From positions 2,480,001-2,544,000 of the forward strand of contig NZ_CP045417.1 of NCBI RefSeq assembly GCF_009363755.1: DNA of 64,000 nucleotides, in the 5' to 3' direction. Below are positions 8,857-20,392 of this stretch, piece by piece; position 1 is the stretch's first letter; each line of letters starts with the position of its first letter. The position numbers and the translations under genes are program-made. The notes below the pieces were generated by a model, which was not told the origin of the DNA, ran no database searches, and worked only from the letters and a program-made list of their open reading frames with translations. This stretch comes from Halomonas sp. THAF5a (GTDB lineage: Bacteria > Pseudomonadota > Gammaproteobacteria > Pseudomonadales > Halomonadaceae).

Positions 8857-8883
8857 AAGGCCGGCCCACGAGGGGCCGGCCTT
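8857..8883 (-). terminator. Hairpin terminator after etfA
   Basis: An 11-base perfect stem (AAGGCCGGCCC / GGGCCGGCCTT) with a five-base loop starts 35 bases beyond the etfA stop. The descending arm ends in TT on the etfA strand but no long T-run follows. It separates etfBA from the sodA promoter. Confidence 0.6.
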
Positions 8884-8917
8884 GAAAGAGCGAACGGGGC
8901 ACCAGGCGCGAGTGCGC

Positions 8918-9844
8918 CTAGAGCTTCTGCTCCAACTCCGGCAGGACGTCGAACAGGTCGCCGACGAGGCCGTAATCCGCGACCTGGAAGATCGGCGCCT
9001 CCTCGTCCTTGTTGATGGCGACGATCACCTTGGAGTCCTTCATGCCCGCCAGGTGCTGGATGGCACCCGAGATACCCACGGCGATGTAGAGCTCAGGGGC
9101 GACGATCTTGCCGGTCTGGCCGACCTGCATGTCGTTGGGCACGAAGCCGGCGTCGACCGCGGCGCGCGAGGCGCCGATGGCGGCACCCAGCTTGTCGGCG
9201 ATGCCGTCAAGCAGCTTGAAGTTCTCGCCGTTGCCCATGCCGCGCCCGCCGGAGACGACCACCTTGGCGGCGCCCAGCTCGGGACGGTCGCTCTCGGCGA
9301 GCTGCTCGCCGACGAAGCTGGACTGGGCGTTGTCGACCACGGTCTCCACCGCCTCGATGGCGGCGCTGCCGCTCTCGCCCACCGCGTCGAAGGCGGTGGC
9401 GCGCACGGTGATCACCTTCAGGGCGTCGTCGCTCTGCACGGTGGCGATGGCGTTGCCGGCGTAGATCGGCCGCTTGAAGGTGTCGGCACTCTCCACCGCG
9501 ATGATCTCGGAGAGCTGCGCCACGTCCTTCAGCGCGGCCAGGCGCGGCAGCACGTTCTTGCCGGTGGTGGAGCCCACCGCCAGCACGTGGGAGTAGTCGT
9601 CGGCGAGCTCGGCCAGCAGCGCGCCCATGGGCTCGGCGAGCTGGTGGGCGTAGACGGCGTGATCGGCGACGCGGACGCGGCTCACGCCGTCGAGCTTGGC
9701 GGCCGCCTCGGCGATGGCGGAGACGCCTTCGCCGGCCACCAGGACGTCGATGTCGCCACCGATCTCTTTCGCCGCGGCGACCACGTGGGCGGTAGCGCCG
9801 GCCAGGGCGCCATCATGGTGTTCGGCCAGGACGAGAATGCTCAT
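8918..9844 (-). CDS. etfA: Electron transfer flavoprotein alpha subunit
   Basis: Alpha subunit of 308 residues that binds FAD and shuttles electrons from acyl-CoA and other dehydrogenases to ETF-ubiquinone oxidoreductase. The C-terminal FAD domain shows [11 protein letters not shown] near 195, [13 protein letters not shown] near 222, and the phosphate-binding [19 protein letters not shown] followed by QHLAGMKDS. It overlaps etfB by four bases (ATGA), so the two subunits are coupled. Length is normal for bacterial EtfA. Confidence 0.96.
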   Translation of the reverse strand: MSILVLAEHHDGALAGATAHVVAAAKEIGGDIDVLVAGEGVSAIAEAAAKLDGVSRVRVADHAVYAHQLAEPMGALLAELADDYSHVLAVGSTTGKNVLPRLAALKDVAQLSEIIAVESADTFKRPIYAGNAIATVQSDDALKVITVRATAFDAVGESGSAAIEAVETVVDNAQSSFVGEQLAESDRPELGAAKVVVSGGRGMGNGENFKLLDGIADKLGAAIGASRAAVDAGFVPNDMQVGQTGKIVAPELYIAVGISGAIQHLAGMKDSKVIVAINKDEEAPIFQVADYGLVGDLFDVLPELEQKL

Positions 9845-10593
9845 GAGATCACCTTGGCTTCGTTCTTGAGTTTGTCCACGAGCTCATCGACGGAGCCCAC
9901 CTTGACGCCGCCCTGGCGCTCGGCCGGCGGCTCGACCTTGACCAGCTTGACCCTGGAGGCCACCTCGATGCCGAGGTCCGCCGGGGTCTTGACGTCCATC
10001 GGCTTCTTCTTGGCCTTCATGATGTCGGGCAGCTTGGCATAGCGCGGCTCGTTCAGGCGCAGGTCGGTGGTGACGATCGCCGGCAGGGTCAGCTCGACGG
10101 TCTGCAGGCCGCCGTCGATCTCGCGGGTCACCTTGGCCGTGTCGCCCTCCACGACCACCTCGGAGGCGAAGGTCCCCTGGGGCAGGCCGGTCAGCGCCGC
10201 CAGCATCTGGCCGGTCTGGTTGTTGTCGGTGTCGATGGCCTGCTTGCCGAGGATCGTGAGGCCCGGCTGCTCCTCCTCGACGAGCTTGGCCAGCGCCTTG
10301 GCGGCGCCCAGTGACTCGACGCGCTCGTCGGTCTCGACGTGGATGGCACGGTCGGCGCCCAGCGCCAGCGCGGTGCGCAGCTGCTCCTGGGCCGCCTTGG
10401 GACCGACGGTGGCGACGACCACCTCGCTGGCCACGCCCTTCTCCTTCAGGCGCACCGCCTCTTCCACGGCGATCTCGCAGAAGGGGTTCATGGCCATCTT
10501 GACGTTGGTGAGGTCGACGTCGGACTGGTCCGGCTTGACCCGGATCTTGACGTTGTAGTCGATGACGCGTTTGACCGCGACGAGTACCTTCAT
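9841..10593 (-). CDS. etfB: Electron transfer flavoprotein beta subunit
   Basis: Beta subunit of 250 residues that partners EtfA and binds AMP structurally. It starts [20 protein letters not shown], the family hallmark, and contains [25 protein letters not shown] and the signature [30 protein letters not shown], split here only by ordinary spacing. GAGGACACT precedes the ATG as ribosome site. It is transcribed divergently from the ETF-QO gene across a 378-base gap. Confidence 0.96.
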   Translation of the reverse strand: MKVLVAVKRVIDYNVKIRVKPDQSDVDLTNVKMAMNPFCEIAVEEAVRLKEKGVASEVVVATVGPKAAQEQLRTALALGADRAIHVETDERVESLGAAKALAKLVEEEQPGLTILGKQAIDTDNNQTGQMLAALTGLPQGTFASEVVVEGDTAKVTREIDGGLQTVELTLPAIVTTDLRLNEPRYAKLPDIMKAKKKPMDVKTPADLGIEVASRVKLVKVEPPAERQGGVKVGSVDELVDKLKNEAKVIS

Positions 10594-10971
10594 AGTGTCC
10601 TCGCTTGGTTCACACTGGGAACCTGATGATGGGAGAAGCGGCCTCGACCACCCAAGCGAGCGGGCGGGAAACGCGCCTCCTTGGAACCGGCCGGCATACT
10701 CTTATGCGTTTCATGCAAGCGTTTGATAGGCGCTGCAGCGAAAAACGTGCCCAATGTGCCATGCCCGGCGCGGATCAACAATCCCCGTCCGGACAGGGCC
10801 AGCCCGGCCCCCTCTCCTGTCGGCCCCTCCCGTGCACCATCGCAGGGGGTGACCCTTTGCCGCTATTATGCCTATCATGAGACATGGCTAGAAGCAAACG
10901 ACCGTTTTAAATCCTATCGACGTTGGTCGCATCCGCAGACCGCGTCCGCGGGGACAGAAGGAGAAGAGCAG
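10594..10971. promoter_or_regulatory. Divergent promoter region etfB / ETF-QO with PsrA-like sites
   Basis: The gap between the two divergent start codons holds no gene. At 10895-10908, CAAACGACCGTTTT fits the Pseudomonas PsrA consensus (C/G)AAAC-N2-4-GTTT(G/C) at 9 of 10 defined positions. A weaker partner with one intact GTTTG half lies at 10712-10725. PsrA is a fatty-acid-responsive TetR-family regulator of beta-oxidation genes in Pseudomonas. Whether this organism has one is not visible here. Confidence 0.4.
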
Positions 10972-12654
10972 GTGGAAGAACAAGTCGAACGCGATTCCAT
11001 GGACTTCGATGTGGTCATCGTCGGTGCCGGTCCCTCGGGCCTCTCGGCGGCGTCGCGCCTGATGCAGCAGGCGGGCGAGGCCGGCCAGGAGCTGACGGTG
11101 TGCGTGGTGGAGAAGGGCTCCGAGGTGGGCGCCCACATCCTCTCCGGGGCGGTCTTCGAGCCCCGCGCCCTCAACGAGCTGTTTCCCGACTGGGAAGAGC
11201 GCGGCGCGCCGCTGACCACCCCGGCGACTCGTGACGAGCTCTATCTGCTCAAGGACGCCGAGAAGGCCCAGAAACTGCCCAACGCCCTGGTGCCCAAGAC
11301 CATGCACAACACCGGCGGCCAGAACCATGATAAAGAGTCGACCCGCTACGTGATCAGCGCCGGCAACCTCTGCCGCTGGCTCGGCGAGCAGGCCGAGGCG
11401 CTGGGCGTGGAGATCTTCCCCGGCTTCGCCGCCCAGGAGGCGATCGTCGAGGAGGGCGTGGTCAAGGGCATCCTCGTCGGCGACATGGGCGTGGGCGCCG
11501 ACGGCCAGCCCAAGGACGGCCACATGCCGGGCATGGAGCTGCGCGCCAAGTACACCCTCTTCGCCGAGGGCGCCCGCGGCCACCTGGGCAAGCGGCTGAT
11601 CCGCGACTTCGACCTCGACGCGGGCAAGGACCCCCAGCACTACGGCATCGGCCTGAAGGAGCTGTGGGACGTCCCCGCCGAGCAGCACGAACCGGGCCTG
11701 GTGCTGCACGGCTCCGGCTGGCCGCTGGACAAGCAGACCCACGGCGGCTGGTTCCTCTATCACGCCGAGAACCAGCAGGTGGTGGTCGGCCTGATCCTGG
11801 ACCTCTCCTACCAGAACCCCTGGCTCTCGCCCTTCGACGAGTTCCAGCGCATGAAGCACCATCCGGTGCTCAAGGCGCACCTCGAGGGGGGCAAGCGGGT
11901 GGCCTACGGCGCCCGGGCCATCGCCAAGGGCGGCCTCAACTGCCTGCCGAAGATGACCTTCCCCGGGGGCCTGTTGATCGGCTGCGACGCCGGCACCCTG
12001 AACTTCGCCAAGATCAAGGGCCTGCACACCGCCATGAAGTCCGGGCTGGTGGCCGCCGAGGCGGTCTTCGAGGCGCTCCAGCAGGGTGACGAGGGCGGAC
12101 GCGAACTCGCCGCCTTCACCGAGAAGTGGGAGGCGAGCTGGGCCTATCAGGAGCTCGACGAGAGCCGCAGCTTCGGCCCGGCGATCCACAAGTACGGCAC
12201 CGTCGGCGGCGGCGCCTACAACTTCCTCGACCAGCTCCTCGGCGGCAAGCTGCCCAACGTCCACGACACCACGCCGGACCACGCGACGCTCAAGCCGGCG
12301 GCCGAGTGCGAGAAGATCGACTACCCCAAGCCCGACGGCAAGCTCTCCTTCGACAAGCCCTCCTCGGTGTTCCTGTCAAACACCAACCACGAGGAGGACC
12401 AGCCCTGCCACCTGAAGCTGGCCGACCCGGAGCTGCCGATCCGCGACAACCTGCCCACCTACGCCGAGCCGGCGAGCCGCTACTGCCCGGCCGGGGTCTA
12501 CGAGGTGGTCGAGGCCGACGACGGCACGCCGAAGTTCCAGATCAACTTCCAGAACTGCGTGCACTGCAAGACCTGCGACATCAAGGACCCCGCCCAGAAC
12601 ATCACCTGGGTGGCGCCGGAGGGGGGCGGCGGGCCCAATTACCCGAACATGTAA
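10972..12654 (+). CDS. Electron transfer flavoprotein-ubiquinone oxidoreductase
   Basis: Membrane-associated FAD/4Fe-4S enzyme (560 residues) passing electrons from reduced ETF to the quinone pool. A GTG start at 10972 is chosen because AAGGAG lies eight bases upstream and the resulting N-terminus (VERDSMDFDVVIVGAGPSG) matches Pseudomonas homologues; the open frame continues to 10681 without support. The FAD-binding GAGPSG is near residue 18. The C-terminal cluster ligands are in YCPAGVYE and NCVHCKTCDIKDP. It is divergent from etfBA, so donor and acceptor are likely co-regulated. Confidence 0.95.
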   Translation: MEEQVERDSMDFDVVIVGAGPSGLSAASRLMQQAGEAGQELTVCVVEKGSEVGAHILSGAVFEPRALNELFPDWEERGAPLTTPATRDELYLLKDAEKAQKLPNALVPKTMHNTGGQNHDKESTRYVISAGNLCRWLGEQAEALGVEIFPGFAAQEAIVEEGVVKGILVGDMGVGADGQPKDGHMPGMELRAKYTLFAEGARGHLGKRLIRDFDLDAGKDPQHYGIGLKELWDVPAEQHEPGLVLHGSGWPLDKQTHGGWFLYHAENQQVVVGLILDLSYQNPWLSPFDEFQRMKHHPVLKAHLEGGKRVAYGARAIAKGGLNCLPKMTFPGGLLIGCDAGTLNFAKIKGLHTAMKSGLVAAEAVFEALQQGDEGGRELAAFTEKWEASWAYQELDESRSFGPAIHKYGTVGGGAYNFLDQLLGGKLPNVHDTTPDHATLKPAAECEKIDYPKPDGKLSFDKPSSVFLSNTNHEEDQPCHLKLADPELPIRDNLPTYAEPASRYCPAGVYEVVEADDGTPKFQINFQNCVHCKTCDIKDPAQNITWVAPEGGGGPNYPNM

Positions 12655-12675
12655 CGTAACGCCAATACGGCACGA

Positions 12676-12710
12676 GTGAAGCGGCCCCGCCATTGGCGGG
12701 GCCGCTTCAC
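12676..12710. terminator. Bidirectional hairpin between ETF-QO and sseA
   Basis: A perfect 16-base stem (GTGAAGCGGCCCCGCC and its complement) with a three-base ATT loop sits 22 bases after the ETF-QO stop and 32 bases after the convergent sulfurtransferase stop. No T-run follows, but the position and symmetry argue for a shared terminator. Confidence 0.75.
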
Positions 12711-12741
12711 GTTGCGGGGGTGGTCGAGCGTTCGCGTCGCG

Positions 12742-13572
12742 TCAGTCGCCGGTGGCGACGGGGCGCGCGGGGTCCGTGATCCACTCGCTCCAGGAACCGA
12801 CGAAGAGCCTCGGCAGCGTCCGGCCGGCCACGGCGTAGGCCAGCACGTTGTGGCAGGCGGTGACCCCCGACCCGCAGTAGGCGATCAGCGCGTCGGCCTC
12901 GGGCAGCTCCCGGGCCAGCGCCTCGGCGCGCTTGAAGTGGCCGCCGGCGTCGAGGTTGTCGGCGCTGGGGCGACACACCGCGCCGGGAATATGGCCGGCC
13001 ACCGGATCCACGGGCTCGGCCTCGCCGCGAAAGCGCTCCCGGATGCGGGCGTCGACCGTCAGGGCCTGGGTGGCGGCGACCTCGTCGACCCCGGCGAGCG
13101 CCGCGTCGCGGTAGGTCGGTCGCCAGCGCGACGGCGCCGGCAGGCCGTCCGGGTCGCCATCCTCGCGAAGCGCGCCTCCCGCCGCCAGCCAGGCCTTCAC
13201 CCCGCCGTCGAGCAGGCGCACGTCGGGATGCCCCGCCCAGCAGGCGAGCATCCACCAGGCCCGCGCCGCCGCGAGCTGCCCGCCCATGTCGTCGTAGACC
13301 ACGACCGGCTGGTCCGGCGTGATGCCCAGGCGCTGCAGCACCGCGGTGAAGGCCTCGGGGGCGGGCAGCGGATGCCGGCCGCCCGCCCCCGGCGCGGCGG
13401 CCAGGTCGCGATCGAGATCGAGGTGGTAGCTGCCCGGCAGGTGCGCCTCGATCCACAGCCGGCGACCGGCGTCGGGCTCGCCCAGGCGGGCGCGGCAGTC
13501 CAGCAGGCGAGGCGGTTGGGGGCCCTCGAGGGCCTCGACCAGGGTGGCGGCCGAGATCAGCGGCTCGGTCAT
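12742..13572 (-). CDS. sseA: 3-mercaptopyruvate / thiosulfate sulfurtransferase
   Basis: Two-domain rhodanese of 276 residues transferring sulfane sulfur to thiol or cyanide acceptors. The N-terminal, catalytically silent rhodanese domain (about 5-130) contains the DDMGGQLAAARAWWML block. The C-terminal domain carries the active loop CGSGVTAC near residue 230, the loop type of mercaptopyruvate sulfurtransferases. The ATG overlaps the upstream helicase stop by four bases, so it is the last gene of that run. A longer frame continuing upstream is a shadow of the helicase gene. Confidence 0.9.
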   Translation of the reverse strand: MTEPLISAATLVEALEGPQPPRLLDCRARLGEPDAGRRLWIEAHLPGSYHLDLDRDLAAAPGAGGRHPLPAPEAFTAVLQRLGITPDQPVVVYDDMGGQLAAARAWWMLACWAGHPDVRLLDGGVKAWLAAGGALREDGDPDGLPAPSRWRPTYRDAALAGVDEVAATQALTVDARIRERFRGEAEPVDPVAGHIPGAVCRPSADNLDAGGHFKRAEALARELPEADALIAYCGSGVTACHNVLAYAVAGRTLPRLFVGSWSEWITDPARPVATGD

Positions 13573-15800
13573 GCGTCGGCTCCGTCCAGCAGTTCGATGG
13601 GGGCGCGGCAGGCGATCAAGCGGCGCCGGCCGGCCGTGCGGAAGCGTACCTCGATCACCGGGTTGTCGGGATCGCCCTCGACCACGTCGATCTGCCCCTC
13701 GCCGAAGACCGCATGGCGCAGGGCCTGGCCGACCCGGAACTGACCCGGGGCGAGGCGTCCCGGCGCGGGCGCCTCCGGCTGCGCCGGCGCGAGCGGCAGC
13801 GGGCGGCCCAGCGCCGTCAGGTAGCGCCCCACGAGCGCGGGGTCGGACACCGCCAGCGGGGCGCCCTCCTCCTTCTCCCCGGCGTCGGCCAGCCGCCGGG
13901 CGACGCGCTCGCCGTCCTGCCAGGCAGATTCGCCGATGAAGCGGCTGGGGCGGTGCTCGCCGCCGTCGTGGAGCAGCACCAGGCGCTCCCGGGCCCGGGT
14001 GATGGCCACGTAGAAGAGGCGTCGCTCCTCCTCCAGCCTCGCCGGCGTCAGCGGGTTGTCGCGGGTGTAGTGGGGGAAGTCCTCCTCGTTGGTGCCGGCC
14101 AGCAGCACCAGCGGCCACTCGAGCCCCTTGGCCCCGTGCACGGTGGTGACCAGCACGCCGTCCTGGCGGTTCTCGACCGGGCGGCACAAGAGCTCGATGA
14201 AGGCGGCGGTGTCGTGGCCGAGCTCCCGGGCCTGCTCGACCAGCACGTCGAGCAGGCGCACGTCCTCCTCGCCCTTGTCGCGGCGCGCGGCGGCCCGCTT
14301 GAGGACCTTCTCGGCCTCCACCGCCTCGATCACGTGCTCGAGCAGGCGGGCGGGCGGCCAGCCCACGCGCCGCGGCAGCTCGCAGAGCAGCGCCCAGCGC
14401 CGCTTGAGGGTGCGCCGCTGGTGGGGCTTGAGCCCCGCCAGCAGGGGATCGTGACGCTCGGGCCAGCGCTGGGTCTCGGCCAGCCGGGAGGCCAGGGCGG
14501 CGATCCGCTCCCGGGCCACGAAGGTGGTCGGCTGGGCGAGCAGCAGGGCGAGGTGCCCCGGGTCCTCGAGCAGCCGGGGCTCCAGGGCCAGGCGCAGGTA
14601 GCCCGCCAGGGCCTCCACCAGCGGCAGGCGGAAGACGAAGCGATCCTCCCGGGCCAGCCGGAAGGGGATGCCCTCGCGCAGCAGCGCCAGCTGCAGCGGC
14701 ACCGAGAGCGCCCAGCTGCGTACCAGCAGGCAGGCCTCGTCGAGGCCCCGCCCCTGGCGCTGCCAGCCGGCGAGCTCGTCGAGCAGCGCCGAGCCGCCCT
14801 GCCCCACCGCCAGTCCGGTGTGCGGGTTACCGGGGGCGGCCAGGCAGAGCTGGTCGGGGCGCCGGCGGTTGGCGGCGATGGCATGGTTGGCGGTCAGCGC
14901 CAGGGCGTGACCGTGGCGGAAGGTGGTGGAGAGCGGATAGTCCCGGGCCGCGCCGAAGGTGGCGGTGAAGTTCTCCAGCATGGTGTCGGGGTGGGCGCCG
15001 CGCCACTCGTAGATGCACTGGTTGGCATCGCCCACCGCCATCACCTCGGCCTCGCGCCCGGCAAGCAGCGCCAGCAGGCGCTGCTGGGCGGTGTTGATGT
15101 CCTGGTACTCGTCGATCACCACGTGATCGAGGAAGCCCTGCACTCGGCGCCGGAGCGCCGCGTCGGCCTCCAGCGCCCGCAGCGGCCGGTAGAGCAGGTC
15201 GGCGAAGGTCATCAGCCTCTGCTCGGCCAGCAGACGCTCGGCGTGCTCGAAGGCGGCCACGAAGTGGCCGGTCTCCTCGCCGAAGTCCAGCCGCGCGTGC
15301 AGGTCGGCGGGCGACGCCATCTCGGCCTTCACCAGGCCGCAGAAGTGGGCCAGCGCCTCGAGGCGCTCGGCGTCCAGCGCCGTCTCGCTGGCCTCGGGCT
15401 CCTCGGCGAGCGCCGCCTGGGTCGCCTGGCGCAGCAGCCGCTCGAGCTGCCAGTCGGCGGTGAGCAGCTGGCGAGGCGCCAGCGCCCCCCAGCGGGTCAG
15501 GCTGGCGGAGAGCCGGTGGCCCAGCGAATGGAAGGTGCGCACGTCGGGCAGCGCCTGGCCGGGCGGCGCCATGGCGGCGAGCCGCGCCTGGAAGTCCTCC
15601 CGGGCCGAGCGGTTGAACATCAGCACGAGGATCCGCCCCGGGGGCACGCCGCGCGCCAGCAGGTGCAGCACCCGGGCGACCATGGTGGTGGTCTTGCCGG
15701 CCCCCGCCACGGCCGCGACCCGGGCGTGGCCGCGCTCGTGGGCGACCACCGCCTGCTGCTCGGCGGTCAGCGACGGGCTCGCGGCGACACGCTCGCTCAT
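13569..15800 (-). CDS. UvrD/Rep-family DNA helicase
   Basis: Superfamily 1 3'-5' helicase of 743 residues. Walker A AAVAGAGKTTTM is near residue 29, motif II VIDEYQDIN near 228, motif III/IV around GDANQCIYEWRGA near 258, and TVHGAKGLEWPLVLLAGTNE (motif V) near 560, followed by YVAITRARERLVLL (motif VI). A small C-terminal domain, FGEGQIDVVEGD, resembles the Tudor-like PcrA/UvrD tail. It is a paralogue of UvrD rather than UvrD itself, judging by divergent motifs and the gene context. It is coupled to the DUF1285 gene upstream and sseA downstream by ATGA overlaps. Substrate role unknown. Confidence 0.9.
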   Translation of the reverse strand: MSERVAASPSLTAEQQAVVAHERGHARVAAVAGAGKTTTMVARVLHLLARGVPPGRILVLMFNRSAREDFQARLAAMAPPGQALPDVRTFHSLGHRLSASLTRWGALAPRQLLTADWQLERLLRQATQAALAEEPEASETALDAERLEALAHFCGLVKAEMASPADLHARLDFGEETGHFVAAFEHAERLLAEQRLMTFADLLYRPLRALEADAALRRRVQGFLDHVVIDEYQDINTAQQRLLALLAGREAEVMAVGDANQCIYEWRGAHPDTMLENFTATFGAARDYPLSTTFRHGHALALTANHAIAANRRRPDQLCLAAPGNPHTGLAVGQGGSALLDELAGWQRQGRGLDEACLLVRSWALSVPLQLALLREGIPFRLAREDRFVFRLPLVEALAGYLRLALEPRLLEDPGHLALLLAQPTTFVARERIAALASRLAETQRWPERHDPLLAGLKPHQRRTLKRRWALLCELPRRVGWPPARLLEHVIEAVEAEKVLKRAAARRDKGEEDVRLLDVLVEQARELGHDTAAFIELLCRPVENRQDGVLVTTVHGAKGLEWPLVLLAGTNEEDFPHYTRDNPLTPARLEEERRLFYVAITRARERLVLLHDGGEHRPSRFIGESAWQDGERVARRLADAGEKEEGAPLAVSDPALVGRYLTALGRPLPLAPAQPEAPAPGRLAPGQFRVGQALRHAVFGEGQIDVVEGDPDNPVIEVRFRTAGRRRLIACRAPIELLDGADA

Positions 15801-16369
15801 GAGCCCTCGCCGTCCCCGCGCTCGGCGGCCTCGAGCCGGCCCAGCGGCTGCCAGACGCCGCCGCTGGTCAGGCCCAGCTCAAGGTCGCCCCGCTCGCCCT
15901 CGCGGCTCTCGGCGCCCTCCACCAGGCGGTAGTAGACGTTGCGCCCCAGCCGGGCGGAGAGGCCGAAGCGGATCGGCACCTCGGGAATCGTCTCGCCGGT
16001 CGGCGTCTCGCTGAGGACCAGCCGGCAAGCCTCATCCAGGCGCACGCGGTCGCCGACGTTGGTGGTGAGCCACCAGTCGCCGTCGCCGTCGGGCTCGGCG
16101 TCGACGACCAGGAAGGGACGATCCTCGACCCGGATGCGCTGCATCTCCGCCGGGGTCACGAGCCAGTAGTCGCCGTCCGCCTCGCGACGCAGGATGGTCG
16201 ACAGCAGCCGCACCAGCCGTGGCCGCGCGATGGCGCTGCCCTCGTGGAGCCAGCGCCCGTCGGCGGCGATGGTGAGGTCCATCTCGCCGCGCTGCGCGGG
16301 GTGCCAGCGATCCACGGGGGGAATCTCGCCGTGGGGCTCGATCTGCGCCAGGAGGGGGTCGAGGGTCAT
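15797..16369 (-). CDS. DUF1285 domain protein
   Basis: Soluble protein of 190 residues matching the DUF1285 family throughout: the opening PPVDRWHPAQRGEMDLTI, a central DGDYWLVTPAEMQRIRVEDR, and LTTNVGDRV. No catalytic motif, signal peptide or membrane segment is visible. In Pseudomonas the family member likewise lies between tatD and neighbouring genes of this cluster. Function is unassigned; beta-rich ligand-binding folds are known for the family. Confidence 0.85.
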   Translation of the reverse strand: MTLDPLLAQIEPHGEIPPVDRWHPAQRGEMDLTIAADGRWLHEGSAIARPRLVRLLSTILRREADGDYWLVTPAEMQRIRVEDRPFLVVDAEPDGDGDWWLTTNVGDRVRLDEACRLVLSETPTGETIPEVPIRFGLSARLGRNVYYRLVEGAESREGERGDLELGLTSGGVWQPLGRLEAAERGDGEGS

Positions 16370-16399
16370 GGCAGCGGCCTCTATCGGTGGCGTTTCGGC

Positions 16400-17245
16400 C
16401 TAGACCAGCCCGGCGCGGGAGAGGGCGTCGCGCACGCCCGACGGGGCTTCGGGGGCCGCCGCGCGGAACAGGTGGTAGAAGTTGGCGGTGGTCTGGGCGC
16501 CGACCTCCTCGACGCTGATGCCCCGGGCCTGGGCGATGCACTCGGCGACCTCGACCACCCAGGCCGGCTCGTTGGGCTTGCCGCGGTGCGGCACCGGGGC
16601 CAGGTAGGGGCTGTCGGTCTCGATCAGGAGCCGGTCCAGCGGCACCCGCCGCGCCACCTCGCGCAGCGACTCGGCGTTGCGGAAGGTGACGATGCCGGAG
16701 AGCGAGATGTAGAAGCCGTGGCGCACCGCCTCCCGGGCCATGTCCAGATCCTCGGTGAAGCAGTGCAGCACCCCGCCCACCGCTGGGTCGACGTGCTCGC
16801 GGATCAGCGCCAGGGTGTCCTCGGGGGCCTCGCGAGTGTGAATGATCACCGGCAGCTCGAGCTCGCGGGCGGCGATCAGCTGGCGGCGGAAGCGCTCGAG
16901 CTGCACCTCCCGGGCGGGCACCGACTCGGGGGACCTGTCGAGGTAGTGGTAGTCCAGGCCGCACTCGCCGATGGCCACGGCGCCGTAGCGCTCGGCCGCC
17001 TCGGTGATCGCCGCCACGTCGGGCTCCGCCTCGAGGGTCTGCAGGGGGTGGATGCCGGCCGAGATCACCACGTCGTCATGGGCGCGGCTGATCTCGGCCA
17101 GGGCCGGCACGTCGTCCAGGGTCACGGCGATGGCCAGGAACTGGCGCACGTCCCGCGCGCGGGCGGCCTCGAGGGCGGCGGCGAGGTCACCATCGTGGCT
17201 GGCGGGGTCGAGGCGATCGAGGTGGCAGTGGGAGTCGACGAACAT
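16400..17245 (-). CDS. TatD-family metal-dependent hydrolase
   Basis: Cytosolic hydrolase of 281 residues in the TatD/YcfH group (metal-dependent DNase or related phosphoesterase). The N-terminal metal site FVDSHCHLDRLD, the central GECGLDYHY, VIIHTREA and the terminal LIETDSPYLAP are all intact. It follows pilZ in the holB-pilZ-tatD order that is conserved in many gammaproteobacteria. The natural substrate is uncertain. Confidence 0.92.
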   Translation of the reverse strand: MFVDSHCHLDRLDPASHDGDLAAALEAARARDVRQFLAIAVTLDDVPALAEISRAHDDVVISAGIHPLQTLEAEPDVAAITEAAERYGAVAIGECGLDYHYLDRSPESVPAREVQLERFRRQLIAARELELPVIIHTREAPEDTLALIREHVDPAVGGVLHCFTEDLDMAREAVRHGFYISLSGIVTFRNAESLREVARRVPLDRLLIETDSPYLAPVPHRGKPNEPAWVVEVAECIAQARGISVEEVGAQTTANFYHLFRAAAPEAPSGVRDALSRAGLV

Positions 17246-17314
17246 GCAGGAGAATTCCGGAATCGCAGAGTGGGTTCAGACGCGTGAGGGCCGGCGCGCG
17301 GCCGGGCCCGTCGC

Positions 17315-17650
17315 TCAGAGGGTGTAGGTCGGGGCGCCCTTGTCCAGCTGGCCGGCCAGCAGCGTCTCGATGCGGTCGCGCACGGCCTGGTCGTCGGGGC
17401 TGAAGTGGATGCCGATACCGGGGACCCGGCGGCCGGCCACGCCCTCGGGCGAGACCCATACCACCTGGCCGGTGACCGGCACGCGCTCCTCGTCGCCGGG
17501 CAGCATGAGCAGCAGGAAGACCTCCTGGCCCAGCGCGTAGCGCTCGCGGGTGGGGACGAAGATGCCGCCGCGCTCGAGCACCGGCATGTAGGCCGAGAGC
17601 AGGGTCGGGACATCCTGGATGGTCAGCGAAAGCGCCTTCTGTGCGGCCAT
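17315..17650 (-). CDS. pilZ: PilZ domain protein
   Basis: Single PilZ domain of 111 residues, the size of the type IV pilus factor PilZ. It begins AAQKALSLTIQDVPTLLSAYMPVLERGGIFVPT, shown here only in part, and contains VTGQVVWVSPEGVAG and PGIGIHF. The canonical c-di-GMP-binding RxxxR and D/NxSxxG motifs are not evident, as in the non-binding PilZ of type IV pilus systems. Its place between holB and tatD is the classical one. Role in pilus biogenesis through PilB/FimX is inferred from family and synteny. Confidence 0.88.
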   Translation of the reverse strand: MAAQKALSLTIQDVPTLLSAYMPVLERGGIFVPTRERYALGQEVFLLLMLPGDEERVPVTGQVVWVSPEGVAGRRVPGIGIHFSPDDQAVRDRIETLLAGQLDKGAPTYTL

Positions 17651-17689
17651 GGTCTCTCCCTATGCGAAGCGTCGGCGACGCGCGGCGTC

Positions 17690-20359
<2,670 letters not shown>

Positions 20360-20392
20360 GCGTGTCCTCGTTTCGTCATCACGACGCTTCGT

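Noticed and set aside
12742..14187. Sulfurtransferase fused to an upstream 200-residue region
   Set aside because: The extra region is the wrong-frame reading of the helicase gene; the real sulfurtransferase begins at 13572 in an ATGA overlap.
13713..15932. Long open frame (739 codons) antisense to the UvrD-type helicase gene
   Set aside because: Shadow of a high-GC coding sequence; no family motif, and composition rich in Gly/Arg/Gln as expected of a reverse frame.
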